In this document: piece by piece, positions 16,283-25,760 of the stretch | Position numbering within the stretch: position 1 is the first letter of the stretch | How the letters are laid out: every line of letters starts with the position of its first letter | Source: Aequorivita sp. | Lineage (GTDB): Bacteria; Bacteroidota; Bacteroidia; Flavobacteriales; Flavobacteriaceae | Length of the DNA: 64,000 nucleotides | Assembly: GCA_024637015.1 (NCBI GenBank) | Contig: JAGXGE010000015.1 | Span: 233,241 to 297,240 of the forward strand | Direction of reading: 5' to 3' | Notes under the pieces: generated by a model | What the model was told of the DNA's origin: nothing | The model's input: the letters and a program-made list of their open reading frames with translations, nothing else | The model's database searches: none | Translations under genes and position numbers: made by a program

Positions 16283-17050
16283 ATGAAATATCTACTTTCC
16301 ATTTTTTGCCTGTTATTGCTAATAGCAGCCTGCAAGCCTTCACAGCCTACAGAAGTACTTGTTATTCCCTCCCTACATGGCGCCCATGAAATAAATGAAA
16401 ACTACACTTATGGGGATCTAATGAAAATTGTCAAGGCATTTTCCCCCGATGTGATAGGGGTAGAAATAAGACCCATTGATATGGAGATGAATAGCGACAC
16501 CCTTGATCTCTACTACCCCATTGAAATGATCATGGTCCGCGATTCTTTCCCCGGAAAAGTTACAGGCATAGATTTTTACAGTGAAGCTTCAAAGAAGGTT
16601 CCGGTTAGCAGGGAGATTTTTACAGATACCACCACTGATCTTGGAAAATTAAAGAACCTGGTAAAAGCTATGCAAATGGACTCGTTAATGATAAAAAAGG
16701 ATGAGGGCGCGGGTATTCCCAAGATTCAAGAGGAACAAAAAAGAATAGCTTTAACCTACTCGGCGGAAGAATTTTTAAAAGGCGAGTATGACAGCCTCAC
16801 CAGGAAACAGTATCGATTGGAGGATAGCATCTATAAGAACACTCCTTATGAAGCCTATTCGAGATTCAATAATAATCGTGATCTGCAAATTACCAAGAAT
16901 GCCTTGGAACTGGTAAGAAAAAATCCATCCAAAAAAGTTTTGATAATCGTAGGAGCAAACCACAGAAACCGGCTTGTTGATTCCTTGAAAACGAAAAAAC
17001 CTACGGAGGTAAAATTAATCCAGGACCTATCATTTATGACCGCTGATTAA
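16283..17050 (+). CDS. DUF5694/TraB-like predicted lipoprotein
   Basis: The protein has 255 residues with lipobox LLIAAC at Cys17. Segments LVIPSLHGAHEIN, FSPDVIGVEIRP and KKVLIIVGANHRNRLVDSL correspond in order to the G-x-x-H, acidic, and second G-x-x-H motifs of the TraB/TIKI/DUF5694 group, some of which are metalloproteases. The 349-residue protein at 62032-63081 shares the same three motifs, so the window holds two distant paralogues. It stands alone between divergent genes. The activity is inferred from motifs only. Confidence 0.7.
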   Translation: MKYLLSIFCLLLLIAACKPSQPTEVLVIPSLHGAHEINENYTYGDLMKIVKAFSPDVIGVEIRPIDMEMNSDTLDLYYPIEMIMVRDSFPGKVTGIDFYSEASKKVPVSREIFTDTTTDLGKLKNLVKAMQMDSLMIKKDEGAGIPKIQEEQKRIALTYSAEEFLKGEYDSLTRKQYRLEDSIYKNTPYEAYSRFNNNRDLQITKNALELVRKNPSKKVLIIVGANHRNRLVDSLKTKKPTEVKLIQDLSFMTAD

Positions 17051-17124
17051 AACCTTCTTTTTATCTTATAAAGCAGGTAAATCCCCAAACCGCAATTAAT
17101 TAGATCAAAGGATCCCAATCAATA

Positions 17125-17949
17125 TTACATGGGTGTTGTTATTTCCGATTTCGAAGTTTTGCCTGTCCAAACAAGCAATAGGGGAACTAAAATTGCGAAA
17201 CGCACAATTGTGAATACAATTTCCCCAGTAGCATCTAGGTTGAGCGGGTAGGCGAAGTTCGCCATTAAATGCAGTAAAATGGCAGCCAGTATACTCCTTC
17301 GGGTATTATTATAAACCCAGGTAAAAATAATCGAAAGGAAAAATAGCTGCAGGATCCAGCTCCAAAAAGCAATTCCGAAGCCCTTTTGATTTTGGGAAGT
17401 ACCTTCAATTAAAAACAAGGGCAAATGCCACAATATCCAAAAGAAACCTATTAGGAGACTGGCTTTCAATTTCCCCAATTTTTCCTGCAGTGGTTCCAAA
17501 ACATATCCGCGCCACCCAAGTTCTTCTGCCAGGGGGCCACCCAGCAACATAAAGATCAATAAATAGAGAAAATCGGAAGTAGTGTTTATTCCTCCAAAAT
17601 AGGCGTTTAGGTCCGGCGGGGCGCCACCCAAAAGAAAAAGGATGAAGTACCCAAGCGCCAACACCGCTGGAAAAAAGAAAAAGATTACTAAATACCATTC
17701 CCAAGGTATCCGTCTGGGGTCCCAGATCCTGTTGGCAAATTCTTTCAATGCTTGGATACCTCCTTCCCGGGTGACCAAAAACAAAGCGACGATACTTGGT
17801 CCAAAGGCTCCCAAAAATAATAAGGGAACAAAATAGTTAGCTGCTATAGGAAAAATAATCATTATCCCCCATACCAACCAGGAGAACAGAAAAGTCAACA
17901 GGAAAAATATCCAGGAATGTCGAAGTGTAGAAGCTGTTTTCATGCTCAT
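17125..17949 (-). CDS. CPBP-family intramembrane glutamic endopeptidase
   Basis: The protein has 274 residues and about eight hydrophobic segments. The catalytic motif is LAEELGWRGY (Glu142, Glu143, Arg147), followed by FFWILWHLPLF with the conserved histidine and by ILLHLMANF with the second. The family includes Rce1 and Abi proteins, which cleave prenylated proteins or bacteriocin-related peptides in the membrane. No bacteriocin gene is nearby, so the substrate is unknown. Confidence 0.92.
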   Translation of the reverse strand: MSMKTASTLRHSWIFFLLTFLFSWLVWGIMIIFPIAANYFVPLLFLGAFGPSIVALFLVTREGGIQALKEFANRIWDPRRIPWEWYLVIFFFFPAVLALGYFILFLLGGAPPDLNAYFGGINTTSDFLYLLIFMLLGGPLAEELGWRGYVLEPLQEKLGKLKASLLIGFFWILWHLPLFLIEGTSQNQKGFGIAFWSWILQLFFLSIIFTWVYNNTRRSILAAILLHLMANFAYPLNLDATGEIVFTIVRFAILVPLLLVWTGKTSKSEITTPM

Positions 17950-18058
17950 AAATATAAACTAAAATAAGAATTGTTATGGTAATTGTAGCCTCCCGTCAAG
18001 GAAGGATGTGAACTGGCGTAAGCAATTTTCATAAGTTGCTATGTACCAGTAATTAATT

Positions 18059-18937
18059 TTAAACGGTGTTATTAACCGGTAGGTGTATTTCCTTTATCAT
18101 TTCAAATTGGTTTCCTGTTATACCTATATTATTTGATGCCAAAAACGCTGTTATGGAATGACAATCAGTTTGTGTATTAATTATTTTTATGGAATGATGC
18201 TGGTTATAGTTCAGAATTTCTTTGAATAATAATGAAGCTATTCCTTTTCTTCTGTGCAATTTACTTACCGCAATCTGTGTAAGGTCTCCCGATTTAGGTT
18301 CTAAAATGCAATGCCCAACTAATTCATTGTCATTGAAAGCTCCAAGTATTTTAAAATCTTCTGCTTTTCTATTTATCGCATCAAAACTATTTTGCCATGA
18401 GGGAGTAAAATCGAAGAAGCTCTTCATGATTTTATATTCAGATAAATCCACCGACCTGATAAAATAAATAGGATCCCACTGTCTGTCAGCTACTTTAATA
18501 TTTCCAACTTTTTGGACAAAATAATTGAACGCTCTTTCTGTCTTAAACCCCATATTCTTGTAGATGGAGATAGCTTTTGTATTGTGCTGCAATACTTCAA
18601 GCAAATAGGTTTCAATATTGGCTTCTTTTAAATAGGGCAGTGAATGTGCAAATATTTTGGTGGCAAGCCCTTTCCCGCGATATTCTTTAATAGTACCGGT
18701 TCCGGTATCATAGGCGGTCCTTGCATTTTTGTAAAATCCAACACCATTGAGCGTAAATGCTATTAGCTTGCCCTTTTCAAATGCACCAAAAGATAATTCG
18801 GGAACAAACCCCCTTCTGTGCAACATGGCCTGCAGCTCCTCTTTCGTCCACTGCGTTTCGTAATCTTTGAAAGCTTCATTAAAGGCTATATACAGCGTAT
18901 CAAATGCTGTGTTTTGGAGTGATTTTATTATTTCCAT
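18059..18937 (-). CDS. GNAT acetyltransferase with two GNAT domains
   Basis: The protein has 292 residues. The first domain carries the acetyl-CoA motif EYRGKGLATKIFAHSL and a C-terminal IYKNMGFKTERAFNYF; the second, from about residue 170, has TQIAVSKLHRRKGIASLLF. Double GNAT proteins acetylate amino groups of various substrates, which cannot be deduced here. The gene starts 8 bp after the stop of a small frameshifted ORF, suggesting they were co-transcribed. Confidence 0.9.
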   Translation of the reverse strand: MEIIKSLQNTAFDTLYIAFNEAFKDYETQWTKEELQAMLHRRGFVPELSFGAFEKGKLIAFTLNGVGFYKNARTAYDTGTGTIKEYRGKGLATKIFAHSLPYLKEANIETYLLEVLQHNTKAISIYKNMGFKTERAFNYFVQKVGNIKVADRQWDPIYFIRSVDLSEYKIMKSFFDFTPSWQNSFDAINRKAEDFKILGAFNDNELVGHCILEPKSGDLTQIAVSKLHRRKGIASLLFKEILNYNQHHSIKIINTQTDCHSITAFLASNNIGITGNQFEMIKEIHLPVNNTV

Positions 18938-18945
18938 TTTCCATT

Positions 18946-19111
18946 TTATAGTATTTTATTATTCAATGAAAATATGCTCTCAACAATATCTTCGGTTTGC
19001 TCCAAAAACACTTTTAGTAACAAGTCTACATGAGGGTCCTTTTGATGAATAAGTTGTGTAATTTCTATTGGCTTTCCAAATTGCGTTTCTAGAAGTTTTA
19101 ATTGTTTCCAT
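18946..19111 (-). pseudogene. Small ORF (about 54 residues) disrupted near its start by one base
   Basis: From the ATG at 19111 the given frame is not protein-like. In the neighbouring frame, without a usable start codon, the sequence reads KQLKLLETQFGKPIEITQLI, then HQKDPHVDLLLKVFLEQTED and IVESIFSLNNKIL to a stop at 18946. This is clearly protein-like and helical. Removing one A from the AAA after ATGGA would join the start to this frame as MEQLKLLET. The stop lies 8 bp before the double-GNAT start. I do not recognise the family. It may be an assembly error in a short homopolymer. Confidence 0.5.
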
Positions 19112-19182
19112 TTTTATTTGTTTTTAAATTAATAATCATAACCAAGACTAAGTAGAAACAAAAAAGACGCAAAAATCACTGT

Positions 19183-19755
19183 TTATTTTTTTAAGTTACG
19201 TTGCAACGGCTCGCAACTCTGTTTAATTTCAAGGGAAAGAAGATTTCCTTTTTCATCTAATTCTAAATTACAGCATTCAATAATTTTTTCCTTTAATAGT
19301 TTTCTTGCTCTTTGAATTCTGCTTTTTGTAGCGGTTAAACTCAAATTTATTTTTTTTGAAACCTCAGCCTGTTTTAACTCTTCTATATCCGATAACCGAA
19401 GTGGCACCGCATACTTCTCTGGTAAGAGGTTGATAAGAGGTTTCATTAATTCCTCTGCTTCCCTATATGAATTACTTTCATCTTTCTCAAAAATTTCAGA
19501 AATTTCATCAGTGAATTTATTTTCTTTTTTTAAATAATCAATAGTAGTATTATGGGCAATTTGAAACATCCACGATCGCACATTCCTAATTTCATTATTG
19601 GAACAACATGAATTATAAATTTTCATCAACACCTCATGGGAAAGATCATTAGCGATTTCTTTATCCTTGATTTTTTTTAAAATGTAGAATAACATCTCAT
19701 TTTTATAGTCTGACCATAAAGCGGAAGCGTCTGTATAGGTATTAATTTTTGTCAT
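19183..19755 (-). CDS. sigZ: SigZ-like extracytoplasmic-function RNA polymerase sigma factor
   Basis: I prefer the ATG at 19755 (190 residues) to a TTG 12 bp upstream. Region 2 is seen in IANDLSHEVLMKIYNSC and RSWMFQIAHNTTIDYLKKE; region 4 in LPEKYAVPLRLSDIEELKQAE followed by LSLTATKSRIQRARKLLKEK. The C-terminus, IIECCNLELDEKGNLLSLEI, has the Cys-Cys and D-x-x-G-N pattern of SigZ proteins, which separates them from other ECF factors. No anti-sigma gene is adjacent. SigZ regulons are poorly known. Confidence 0.88.
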   Translation of the reverse strand: MTKINTYTDASALWSDYKNEMLFYILKKIKDKEIANDLSHEVLMKIYNSCCSNNEIRNVRSWMFQIAHNTTIDYLKKENKFTDEISEIFEKDESNSYREAEELMKPLINLLPEKYAVPLRLSDIEELKQAEVSKKINLSLTATKSRIQRARKLLKEKIIECCNLELDEKGNLLSLEIKQSCEPLQRNLKK

Positions 19756-19958
19756 AGGTAACTTCAAATTTGCATCAAAACGAAGATACTATTTTTTTGA
19801 TATTTTAAGAGTGGGTTCCAATTCATAAAGTAAAATCATGACAAGGCTTTTTTTGCTACTTTCGATTTTTATAAGGAACCCTATTCAAAGTCTTTTTTAT
19901 AATTTTCGTAACATTTTTAATAAAAGAAAACTAACCTGTCTTAACCGGCTAACATACT

Positions 19959-21599
19959 ATGAAAGTTGTATTTACAATATTGTTCTTTTTTTTCTATCAC
20001 GGTATTTCTACTGCGCAGTATATTAAAACTTGTGATTCCCTTATAAGAGCTGGAGTGGTTCAGCTAGGAGAAAACGATTATGTAGCTTCCTTGGAAAATT
20101 TGAACAAGGCCTTTGTTATGGCCACAGAAAACCGGTGGTATGACCAAGCTTTTCTGGCCTTAAACAATATTGGCGCAAACTATTATGCATTGTTAAACTA
20201 CGGGGAGGCTCTACACTATTATCTAGAGGCATATCAAATTGCCATTAGCCATTTGGATGGTGAACGGGAAATGATTGTATTGAACAATATAGCTATATTG
20301 TATTTGAGTGATCACGAATACAAAAAGGCCGCGGAATATGGAGAACGCGCCTTCGATATTGCCCGTAAGGCCGATAACCCAAAAAGGATGGCATTATACG
20401 GGGTGAATTTAGGTCTTATATACAATAAAATAGGCGACCTACAAAAAGCGGCTCATTTCTTTACAGAAGTTAAAAAAATTGATTTTCCAGATTTAAACAT
20501 TAACCTCATAAATGAAATAGGGCAGACCGAAAATGCTTATTTATCCAAAAATTACGGGCAAGCGTTGGCGTTGGCCACTTCCCTTTTACCAAGGGTACAG
20601 AAAAACACCAATGACACAGAACTTAGTCTCCTCTATTTATTGTTATCCAAAATTTACCTAGAACAAAATAATTTGGGTGAAGCTTTACAATTTTGCAATA
20701 AATCTATTGAAGCTGCTCCCGATTTGGAGACCAAAATAAATGGATACCAACAACTTGCGGCTATTTATACGGGCCAAGAAAAATTTGAAAATGCAGTATC
20801 CGTAAAAGATACTTTACTGCGGTATTCCGATTCGCTGAACCAAGTGAAAAATGGCAAATATTTTGAAAGCAACAAGGTGAGCTTTGAGTTAAAAAAATAT
20901 CAGCAGGATGCAGCCCAAAGTAGCCTAGAATTGAGTCAAGAACGGAAATTTCACTATACCCTTCTCAGCTGTATGGGTCTTGTTTTTTTGGTATCAGTGT
21001 GGGGTTTTCGAAATAGTTTTTTAAAAAATAAACATAAAAAAGAGGCAGCGGAACAGGAAAGCGAAATAGCACTTTTGGAACTTAAAAGAAGGGAAAGTGA
21101 AAAGCTGATTATGGAAAAACAAATATTGGACAAGGAGGCACAACAGAGGCTGGAACAGGCTGAACTGAAACTTGAAATTGAAATAAAAAACCGCAAACTT
21201 TCCGCTAAGGCACTTTATCAAGCAGAACGCAATGAAATTCTAAAAAACATTATTGATGTCATTAATACACAGGAAGAATTTCACGATAACAAAATAGTAA
21301 AAAATGAGTTGAAAAAATTGAAAGAGTTGGTAAAAAACGACGGGAGTTGGGATGATTTTGCAAAACATTTTGAAGCTGTTAACCAAGGTTATTTGGAAAA
21401 ACTGAAGTCAGATCATCCTACCTTAAACAGCAACGATTTGCGTTTTCTTTCCTATCTATATATGAATTTGAGCCAAAAAGAAATTTCCACCATACTCAGT
21501 ATATCGCCAGATGCGTGCAGGAAAAGAAAGGAACGCATCTCCAAAAAAGTAGGGCTTACAGATGGCGCCGAATTGTACGATTATTTATATAGCTTATAG
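19959..21599 (+). CDS. TPR-transmembrane-HTH transcriptional regulator
   Basis: The protein has 546 residues. A signal peptide (VVFTILFFFFYHGISTAQ) is followed by six or more TPR repeats (ALNNIGANYYALLNYGEALH, VLNNIAILYLSDHEYKKAA). A membrane helix lies at ~330-348 (YTLLSCMGLVFLVSVWGF), then a long charged coiled coil rich in Glu and Lys, then a LuxR/GerE-like HTH, LNSNDLRFLSYLYMNLSQ with KEISTILSISPDACRKRKER. The layout is that of one-component membrane regulators found across Flavobacteriia. The type IX-secreted protein gene begins 105 bp downstream and is a possible target. Confidence 0.9.
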   Translation: MKVVFTILFFFFYHGISTAQYIKTCDSLIRAGVVQLGENDYVASLENLNKAFVMATENRWYDQAFLALNNIGANYYALLNYGEALHYYLEAYQIAISHLDGEREMIVLNNIAILYLSDHEYKKAAEYGERAFDIARKADNPKRMALYGVNLGLIYNKIGDLQKAAHFFTEVKKIDFPDLNINLINEIGQTENAYLSKNYGQALALATSLLPRVQKNTNDTELSLLYLLLSKIYLEQNNLGEALQFCNKSIEAAPDLETKINGYQQLAAIYTGQEKFENAVSVKDTLLRYSDSLNQVKNGKYFESNKVSFELKKYQQDAAQSSLELSQERKFHYTLLSCMGLVFLVSVWGFRNSFLKNKHKKEAAEQESEIALLELKRRESEKLIMEKQILDKEAQQRLEQAELKLEIEIKNRKLSAKALYQAERNEILKNIIDVINTQEEFHDNKIVKNELKKLKELVKNDGSWDDFAKHFEAVNQGYLEKLKSDHPTLNSNDLRFLSYLYMNLSQKEISTILSISPDACRKRKERISKKVGLTDGAELYDYLYSL

Positions 21600-21704
21600 A
21601 GGCCCTCACATTATTTCCACATTACCGTCACACTATTTCCGTGTTAAATTTTGGTTTGGCGATCCCCTTTTCCAAACATTTGCCAAACTTTAAAACACTA
21701 TTTT

Positions 21705-23984
21705 ATGAAAATTTTTTTTACGCTGTTTGCTTTGTTGGTTTTGACACTAAAAGTGAGCGGGCAGATTAGCTTTGAGGGTGCGGCCGAATATGGGCGGCTA
21801 TACGATATAACCTTTGACCCCACCACTGAAAATAAACTTTATGCTCTTAGCATAGGCAACCATTTAATGACCTCCAACAACAAAGGGCAGAGTTGGGAGG
21901 TCCTATACTCGTTTGATAACAGTATTGTAATGTTGCAAAATTTAAAATACCGGGAGGACCATACCCTCAGTTTTCTGGTTGATGGTACGGCAGATGTTGA
22001 CGGTGTCTATATATTCGACCTGCAGTCTGAAAGCATTGTACATCAATACATAGCCCCCACGCCATCAGATTCGTACAGGGATTGGATTTCGTCATATAGC
22101 ATTTATCCTACTGACACCAATATTGCTTTATTGCATCAATCGTATATGAACTCAGGTTTTATGGCTTTTGCAAAGGTGTATTATACTACAGACGGCGGAA
22201 TCTCTTGGCAGGAGGTGTATTTTACCGAAAACTTTGATAGGGTATTTCCAAACAATGTTGCCATTGCCCCAAACAACCCCCAAAAATTTTATATGCCACG
22301 AGGCGCGGGTGCTAATAATTCCCAAGGAGGTCTATTGATTTCTGAAGATGCCGGGCTTAGCTGGAGTGAAACAATGGCTGGCACCACCTTTAAGCCCTTA
22401 ACATTTCATCCCAATGATCCGGAGATCATGTATTTGGGGACCTTTATAGGAGATGGTAGCCAATCCGAACAATTGTACAAAAGTATCGACGGCGGCCAAA
22501 CGTGGGAGGAAAAAAATATAACCTGGGCCCCTGCAACTTTAGACTGTATTAACTCCATAGTGTATAATCCCCGCAATTTGGATAATATACTAGTGTTGGA
22601 AGAAAACGAAATTTCCATCACCCAGGATGGGGGGATAAGCTGGACCAATTATGTATATCCCGAGAACGATCCCGAAACCTATACTTTTGGAATTCATGCC
22701 TCATTCAATCCTTTTGTTGACGATGAGGTTTTTATAAATGCCGATTACTATCCGATGTTCTCTGTAGACGGCGGGGCAAATTTGGAGATCTTACCTGTAT
22801 CCTTTCATAGGAATACTATGGTGGGGCTTGCGCCTGGAAGTGATTCGCATTTATATTACAGTGTTCAGGATGGCATTGTGCACAGGGATTTCACAACGGG
22901 GGAAACCAATAGCTACTATATTACACCCATAGATATTTTTTCAATTAACAATGCTACCCGTTATTATGTGGACTCCCAAACCTTTGGACGCGTATATTCA
23001 TTTACAGATACTTTCTCGGGCGCATTTTTGGATGTAAGCAACGACCACGGAGAAACGAGGAATACAATTTATCAAACCTTTTTTGACGATGTAAGAGCGC
23101 TAACTACCCACCCTGCAAACCCCGATTTAATTTGGGTTTCCATGCGCGATGCGGGATTATTTTCCTTCGATTTCTCCAATTTAAACCAGGTTATTGAAAC
23201 CCCCCTCCAGACGCCAGAGTCAGGGATTGTATATGAGATATATTTTAATCCCTCCAACGGCAGTGAAGTGTGGATATCCATAAACAATACTATCTATAAG
23301 AGTACCGACGGAGGTGCCTCTTGGGAGAACAAGGGTAATGGCCTGACCTTAAATTTAGATGAAGCCGTTTTTGATATTGTTCAAAACCCAAATAATGCGG
23401 ACGAATTTTTAGCGGCCAGTAGCAATGGTATATACAAAACCACAGATGGGGGTGGGCAATGGGAAAAAGTCTTTACCGGTAACAATGTCCAAAAAATAGC
23501 ATATTCCCCCTTGACCAATGGAAGCATAGTGGCCTCTATTTATACAGGCGATTTAATTGAAGCCCAAATAGTTTATAGCACAGACAATGCACAAAATTGG
23601 ATCAGCGTTCCTTTGGAGGAAATAGTGCATTCATTATCATTTTCCATGGATTACTTTTTTTATGAAAACTCGGCTGATGTATATTTGGCCACGAATGATC
23701 TTGGAGTTATAAAATTGAATATAGACCTAAGCAATTTGGGCACTCCAGATTATTTATCATCCAAGGGCATTACTGTTTATCCAAATCCGACAAAAGATGT
23801 AGTCTATATCGAAGCTGACAACAATTCCATTACGGAGGTAGCTATTTATAGCAGCTTGGGTGCAATGCTGGGACAATATCCTACAAGTGAAAGCATTTCC
23901 TTATCCGGATTAAGTCCTGGCGTTTACTTTTTGAAAGTTTCCACAGAAAAAGGAATTTATATTAAACGTGTTTTAAAAGAATGA
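21705..23984 (+). CDS. Type IX-secreted beta-propeller (BNR/sortilin-like repeat) protein
   Basis: The likely start is the ATG at 21705 (759 residues), where a signal peptide begins (MKIFFTLFALLVLTLKVSGQ). The body has repeated Asp-box units: SNNKGQSWEVLY, TTDGGISWQEVYF, SEDAGLSWSET, SIDGGQTWEEK, TQDGGISWTNY, STDGGASWENKG, TTDGGGQWEKV, which build a VPS10/sortilin-like propeller. The last ~75 residues are a type A sorting domain (ITVYPNPTKDVVYIEAD, SLSGLSPGVYFLKV, KRVLKE) recognised by the type IX system. It is thus outside or on the cell surface. A terminator follows. Confidence 0.95.
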   Translation: MKIFFTLFALLVLTLKVSGQISFEGAAEYGRLYDITFDPTTENKLYALSIGNHLMTSNNKGQSWEVLYSFDNSIVMLQNLKYREDHTLSFLVDGTADVDGVYIFDLQSESIVHQYIAPTPSDSYRDWISSYSIYPTDTNIALLHQSYMNSGFMAFAKVYYTTDGGISWQEVYFTENFDRVFPNNVAIAPNNPQKFYMPRGAGANNSQGGLLISEDAGLSWSETMAGTTFKPLTFHPNDPEIMYLGTFIGDGSQSEQLYKSIDGGQTWEEKNITWAPATLDCINSIVYNPRNLDNILVLEENEISITQDGGISWTNYVYPENDPETYTFGIHASFNPFVDDEVFINADYYPMFSVDGGANLEILPVSFHRNTMVGLAPGSDSHLYYSVQDGIVHRDFTTGETNSYYITPIDIFSINNATRYYVDSQTFGRVYSFTDTFSGAFLDVSNDHGETRNTIYQTFFDDVRALTTHPANPDLIWVSMRDAGLFSFDFSNLNQVIETPLQTPESGIVYEIYFNPSNGSEVWISINNTIYKSTDGGASWENKGNGLTLNLDEAVFDIVQNPNNADEFLAASSNGIYKTTDGGGQWEKVFTGNNVQKIAYSPLTNGSIVASIYTGDLIEAQIVYSTDNAQNWISVPLEEIVHSLSFSMDYFFYENSADVYLATNDLGVIKLNIDLSNLGTPDYLSSKGITVYPNPTKDVVYIEADNNSITEVAIYSSLGAMLGQYPTSESISLSGLSPGVYFLKVSTEKGIYIKRVLKE

Positions 23985-24012
23985 TTTTTTCAATTATTTA
24001 ATTAGGTGAATT

Positions 24013-24043
24013 AGGGAATCAATTTAGAAATTGGTTCCCTTTT
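24013..24043 (+). terminator. Rho-independent terminator after the type IX-secreted protein gene
   Basis: AGGGAATCAATTT and AAATTGGTTCCCT pair over 13 bp with one wobble and a 2-nt loop, followed by TTTT. Confidence 0.85.
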
Positions 24044-24253
24044 CTAATGGATTAAGAGATGATAGATCATAATTGACTGCCAATAGTTCTATAAAATACA
24101 ATCACTTTCGGGCTGGCACCAAATCAAAAATTTGGCTCTCTATTATACATTACAAATTCAGGTATGCACCCATTGACAAGGTCTAATTTCAAATCAGATT
24201 TTTAATATATTTGGAAGAACTTTCTATATCCTAAATAAACTAATACCAATAAA

Positions 24254-25199
24254 ATGAAATATTTCCACAGGTTGGTTCTCCTTGTAATGATGGCATGCAG
24301 TACTTTATTGCTGGCCCAGTCTTCACAGTTACAAGGACGGGGAGGTTTATTTAAGTATCAATGGGTTAAAACATTGGGTGAAAGTAAAAGGCAGCGCCAA
24401 TAATACCATCCCCATATTTATTGTCCACGGAGGGCCGGGAGGTAACAATTACAGTTTTGAAAGGACTATTGGGCCAAAACTTGAAGCCTTTGCCACTATA
24501 ATCTATTATGAGCAAAGAGGCTCCGGCCGCAGTGAGGCGCCAAAAGACCAAAAAGATTACGCACTGCCAACCTTAATAAATGATTTGGACGTTTTAAGGG
24601 ATTCGCTGGGAATACAGAAAATGAATTTGCTCGGGTATTCTTTTGGAGCGGAACTTTCCCTTCGGTATGCATTGGTACATCCTGATAGGGTCGAAAAATT
24701 GATACTTTCCTCTCCCGCAGAGCTGTCAATGGCCAATATGCTTGTACAAATACAAGGATTCTACACTATTGGCGACAGCATTATGAAAAATTCGATTGGA
24801 AATATTATAAAAGATACTATTCCCGTGCAGCAAAAACTGTCCAATATATGGAATGCCAGTAACACCGAAATGGTAGATAAGTTCCTTTTTTTGAATCCGG
24901 AGAATGCCAAAAAGAACAGACAATTATGGAAGGAAAGTAAATTAACCAATACGGGACTGATGGCAAAAGTATATATGGAAAATGCCAAAGGCGACCTTGT
25001 GGAAAAAACTACTGGCTTGCAAATACCCAGCCTGCTTATTTGTGGAATCTACGATAAAAACGGTGGGCTGCACACCGGTATTTCCCTAAAACAGGTGTTG
25101 CCCAATAGCATCCTTAAACTTTACGAAAACAGCGCCCATTTCCCAGATATAGAAGAAACGGAACGCTTTGCGGCCGATGTGAAAAATTTTATCAAATAA
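24254..25199 (+). pseudogene. Exported alpha/beta hydrolase (proline iminopeptidase-like), frameshifted after the signal peptide
   Basis: The ATG at 24254 starts a good signal peptide (MKYFHRLVLLVMMACSTLLL, AQ), but its frame ends in non-homologous sequence and a stop. In the adjacent frame DGEVYLSINGLKHWVKVKGS, typical of the first strands of this family, leads into HGGPGGNNYSFERTIGPKL, the EQRGSGRSEAP segment, the nucleophile elbow LLGYSFGAELSLRYA, an acid in CGIYDKNGG and the His in SAHFPDIEE. The join must lie between about 24320 and 24340. The long frame alone has 273 residues from a GTG at 24378. It is either a recent pseudogene or a base error. Confidence 0.85.
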
Positions 25200-25235
25200 T
25201 AATTAAATAAGAGGTAATTAAAAAGGAAAAATTAA

Positions 25236-25313
25236 ATTTCCAACAATCCAACAATCCAACAATCCAACAATCCAACAATCCAACCATCCAACAATCCAAC
25301 AATCCAACAACCC
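25236..25313. repeat. Octamer array, unit AATCCAAC
   Basis: About nine nearly identical 8-bp units follow each other, with a single variant (CATCCAAC). The minus strand is open by chance and encodes an 8-residue repeat, LLDCWIVG, which I do not regard as a gene. No spacers are present, so it is not a CRISPR. Confidence 0.9.
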
Positions 25314-25399
25314 TTGGCCTATCGAAAAGATTCCGTAGAAAATGAATTTGTTGGAGGAAGAAGCAAAAATCCATTTAGTTAAATCAATAATATAAACGC

Positions 25400-25460
25400 A
25401 AATCCCCCATTTGAAGGCGATGTGCTGAGCTTGTCGAAGTAGGGCCAGGGGGATGTTCTC
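25400..25460. repeat. CCCCC...GGGGG flanked repeat with nested GAGCTTGTCGAAG element
   Basis: AAATCCCCCATTTGAAGG at the left and GGGCCAGGGGGATGTTC at the right form the two sides of one repeat. Between them lies TGCTGAGCTTGTCGAAGTA, itself a known kind of dispersed Bacteroidota repeat. A diverged copy of the inner motif, CTGGGCTTGTTGAAGGAG, is at 27367-27384. The arrangement suggests one repeat inserted into another. Confidence 0.55.
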
Positions 25461-25469
25461 CAAACCAAT

Positions 25470-25625
25470 TCACGCTTCACGCTTCACGCTTCACGATTCC
25501 CGTCTCACGCCTCACAACCCTGCAATTAGACGATTACACAATTAGACGATTACACAATTAAACGATTAAACAATTACACAAATCCCGTCTCACGCTTCAC
25601 GCCTCCCGCTTCACGTCCCCCTTCA
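25470..25625. repeat. Heptamer arrays around an octamer array
   Basis: The stretch opens with 7-bp units CACGCTT (three times), CACGATT, CCCGTCT, CACGCCT. It continues with 8-bp units ACACAATT, AGACGATT, ACACAATT, AAACGATT, AAACAATT, and closes with 7-bp units CCCGTCT, CACGCTT, CACGCCT, CCCGCTT, CACGTCC. The first and last blocks share the heptamer vocabulary of 12580-12640. Confidence 0.85.
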
Positions 25626-25760
25626 TTTCCACCAACTACACCCTTGCAACTTTCAAGATAAATAGCGTTTATTTCAATTTCCATAAAAAAATCGAAACAG
25701 CGCAGCAGTCACATTGCATTGTGACAAATGTTAGCTACCGCATGCATCCTACTGAATTTG

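Noticed and set aside
25192..25463. Minus-strand frames with repeated LLDCWIVG
   Set aside because: They are the translation of the AATCCAAC octamer array in frames left open by chance; outside the array there is no protein-like sequence.
25236..25625. CRISPR array
   Set aside because: Units are 7-8 bp, contiguous and without unique spacers; no cas genes are in the window.
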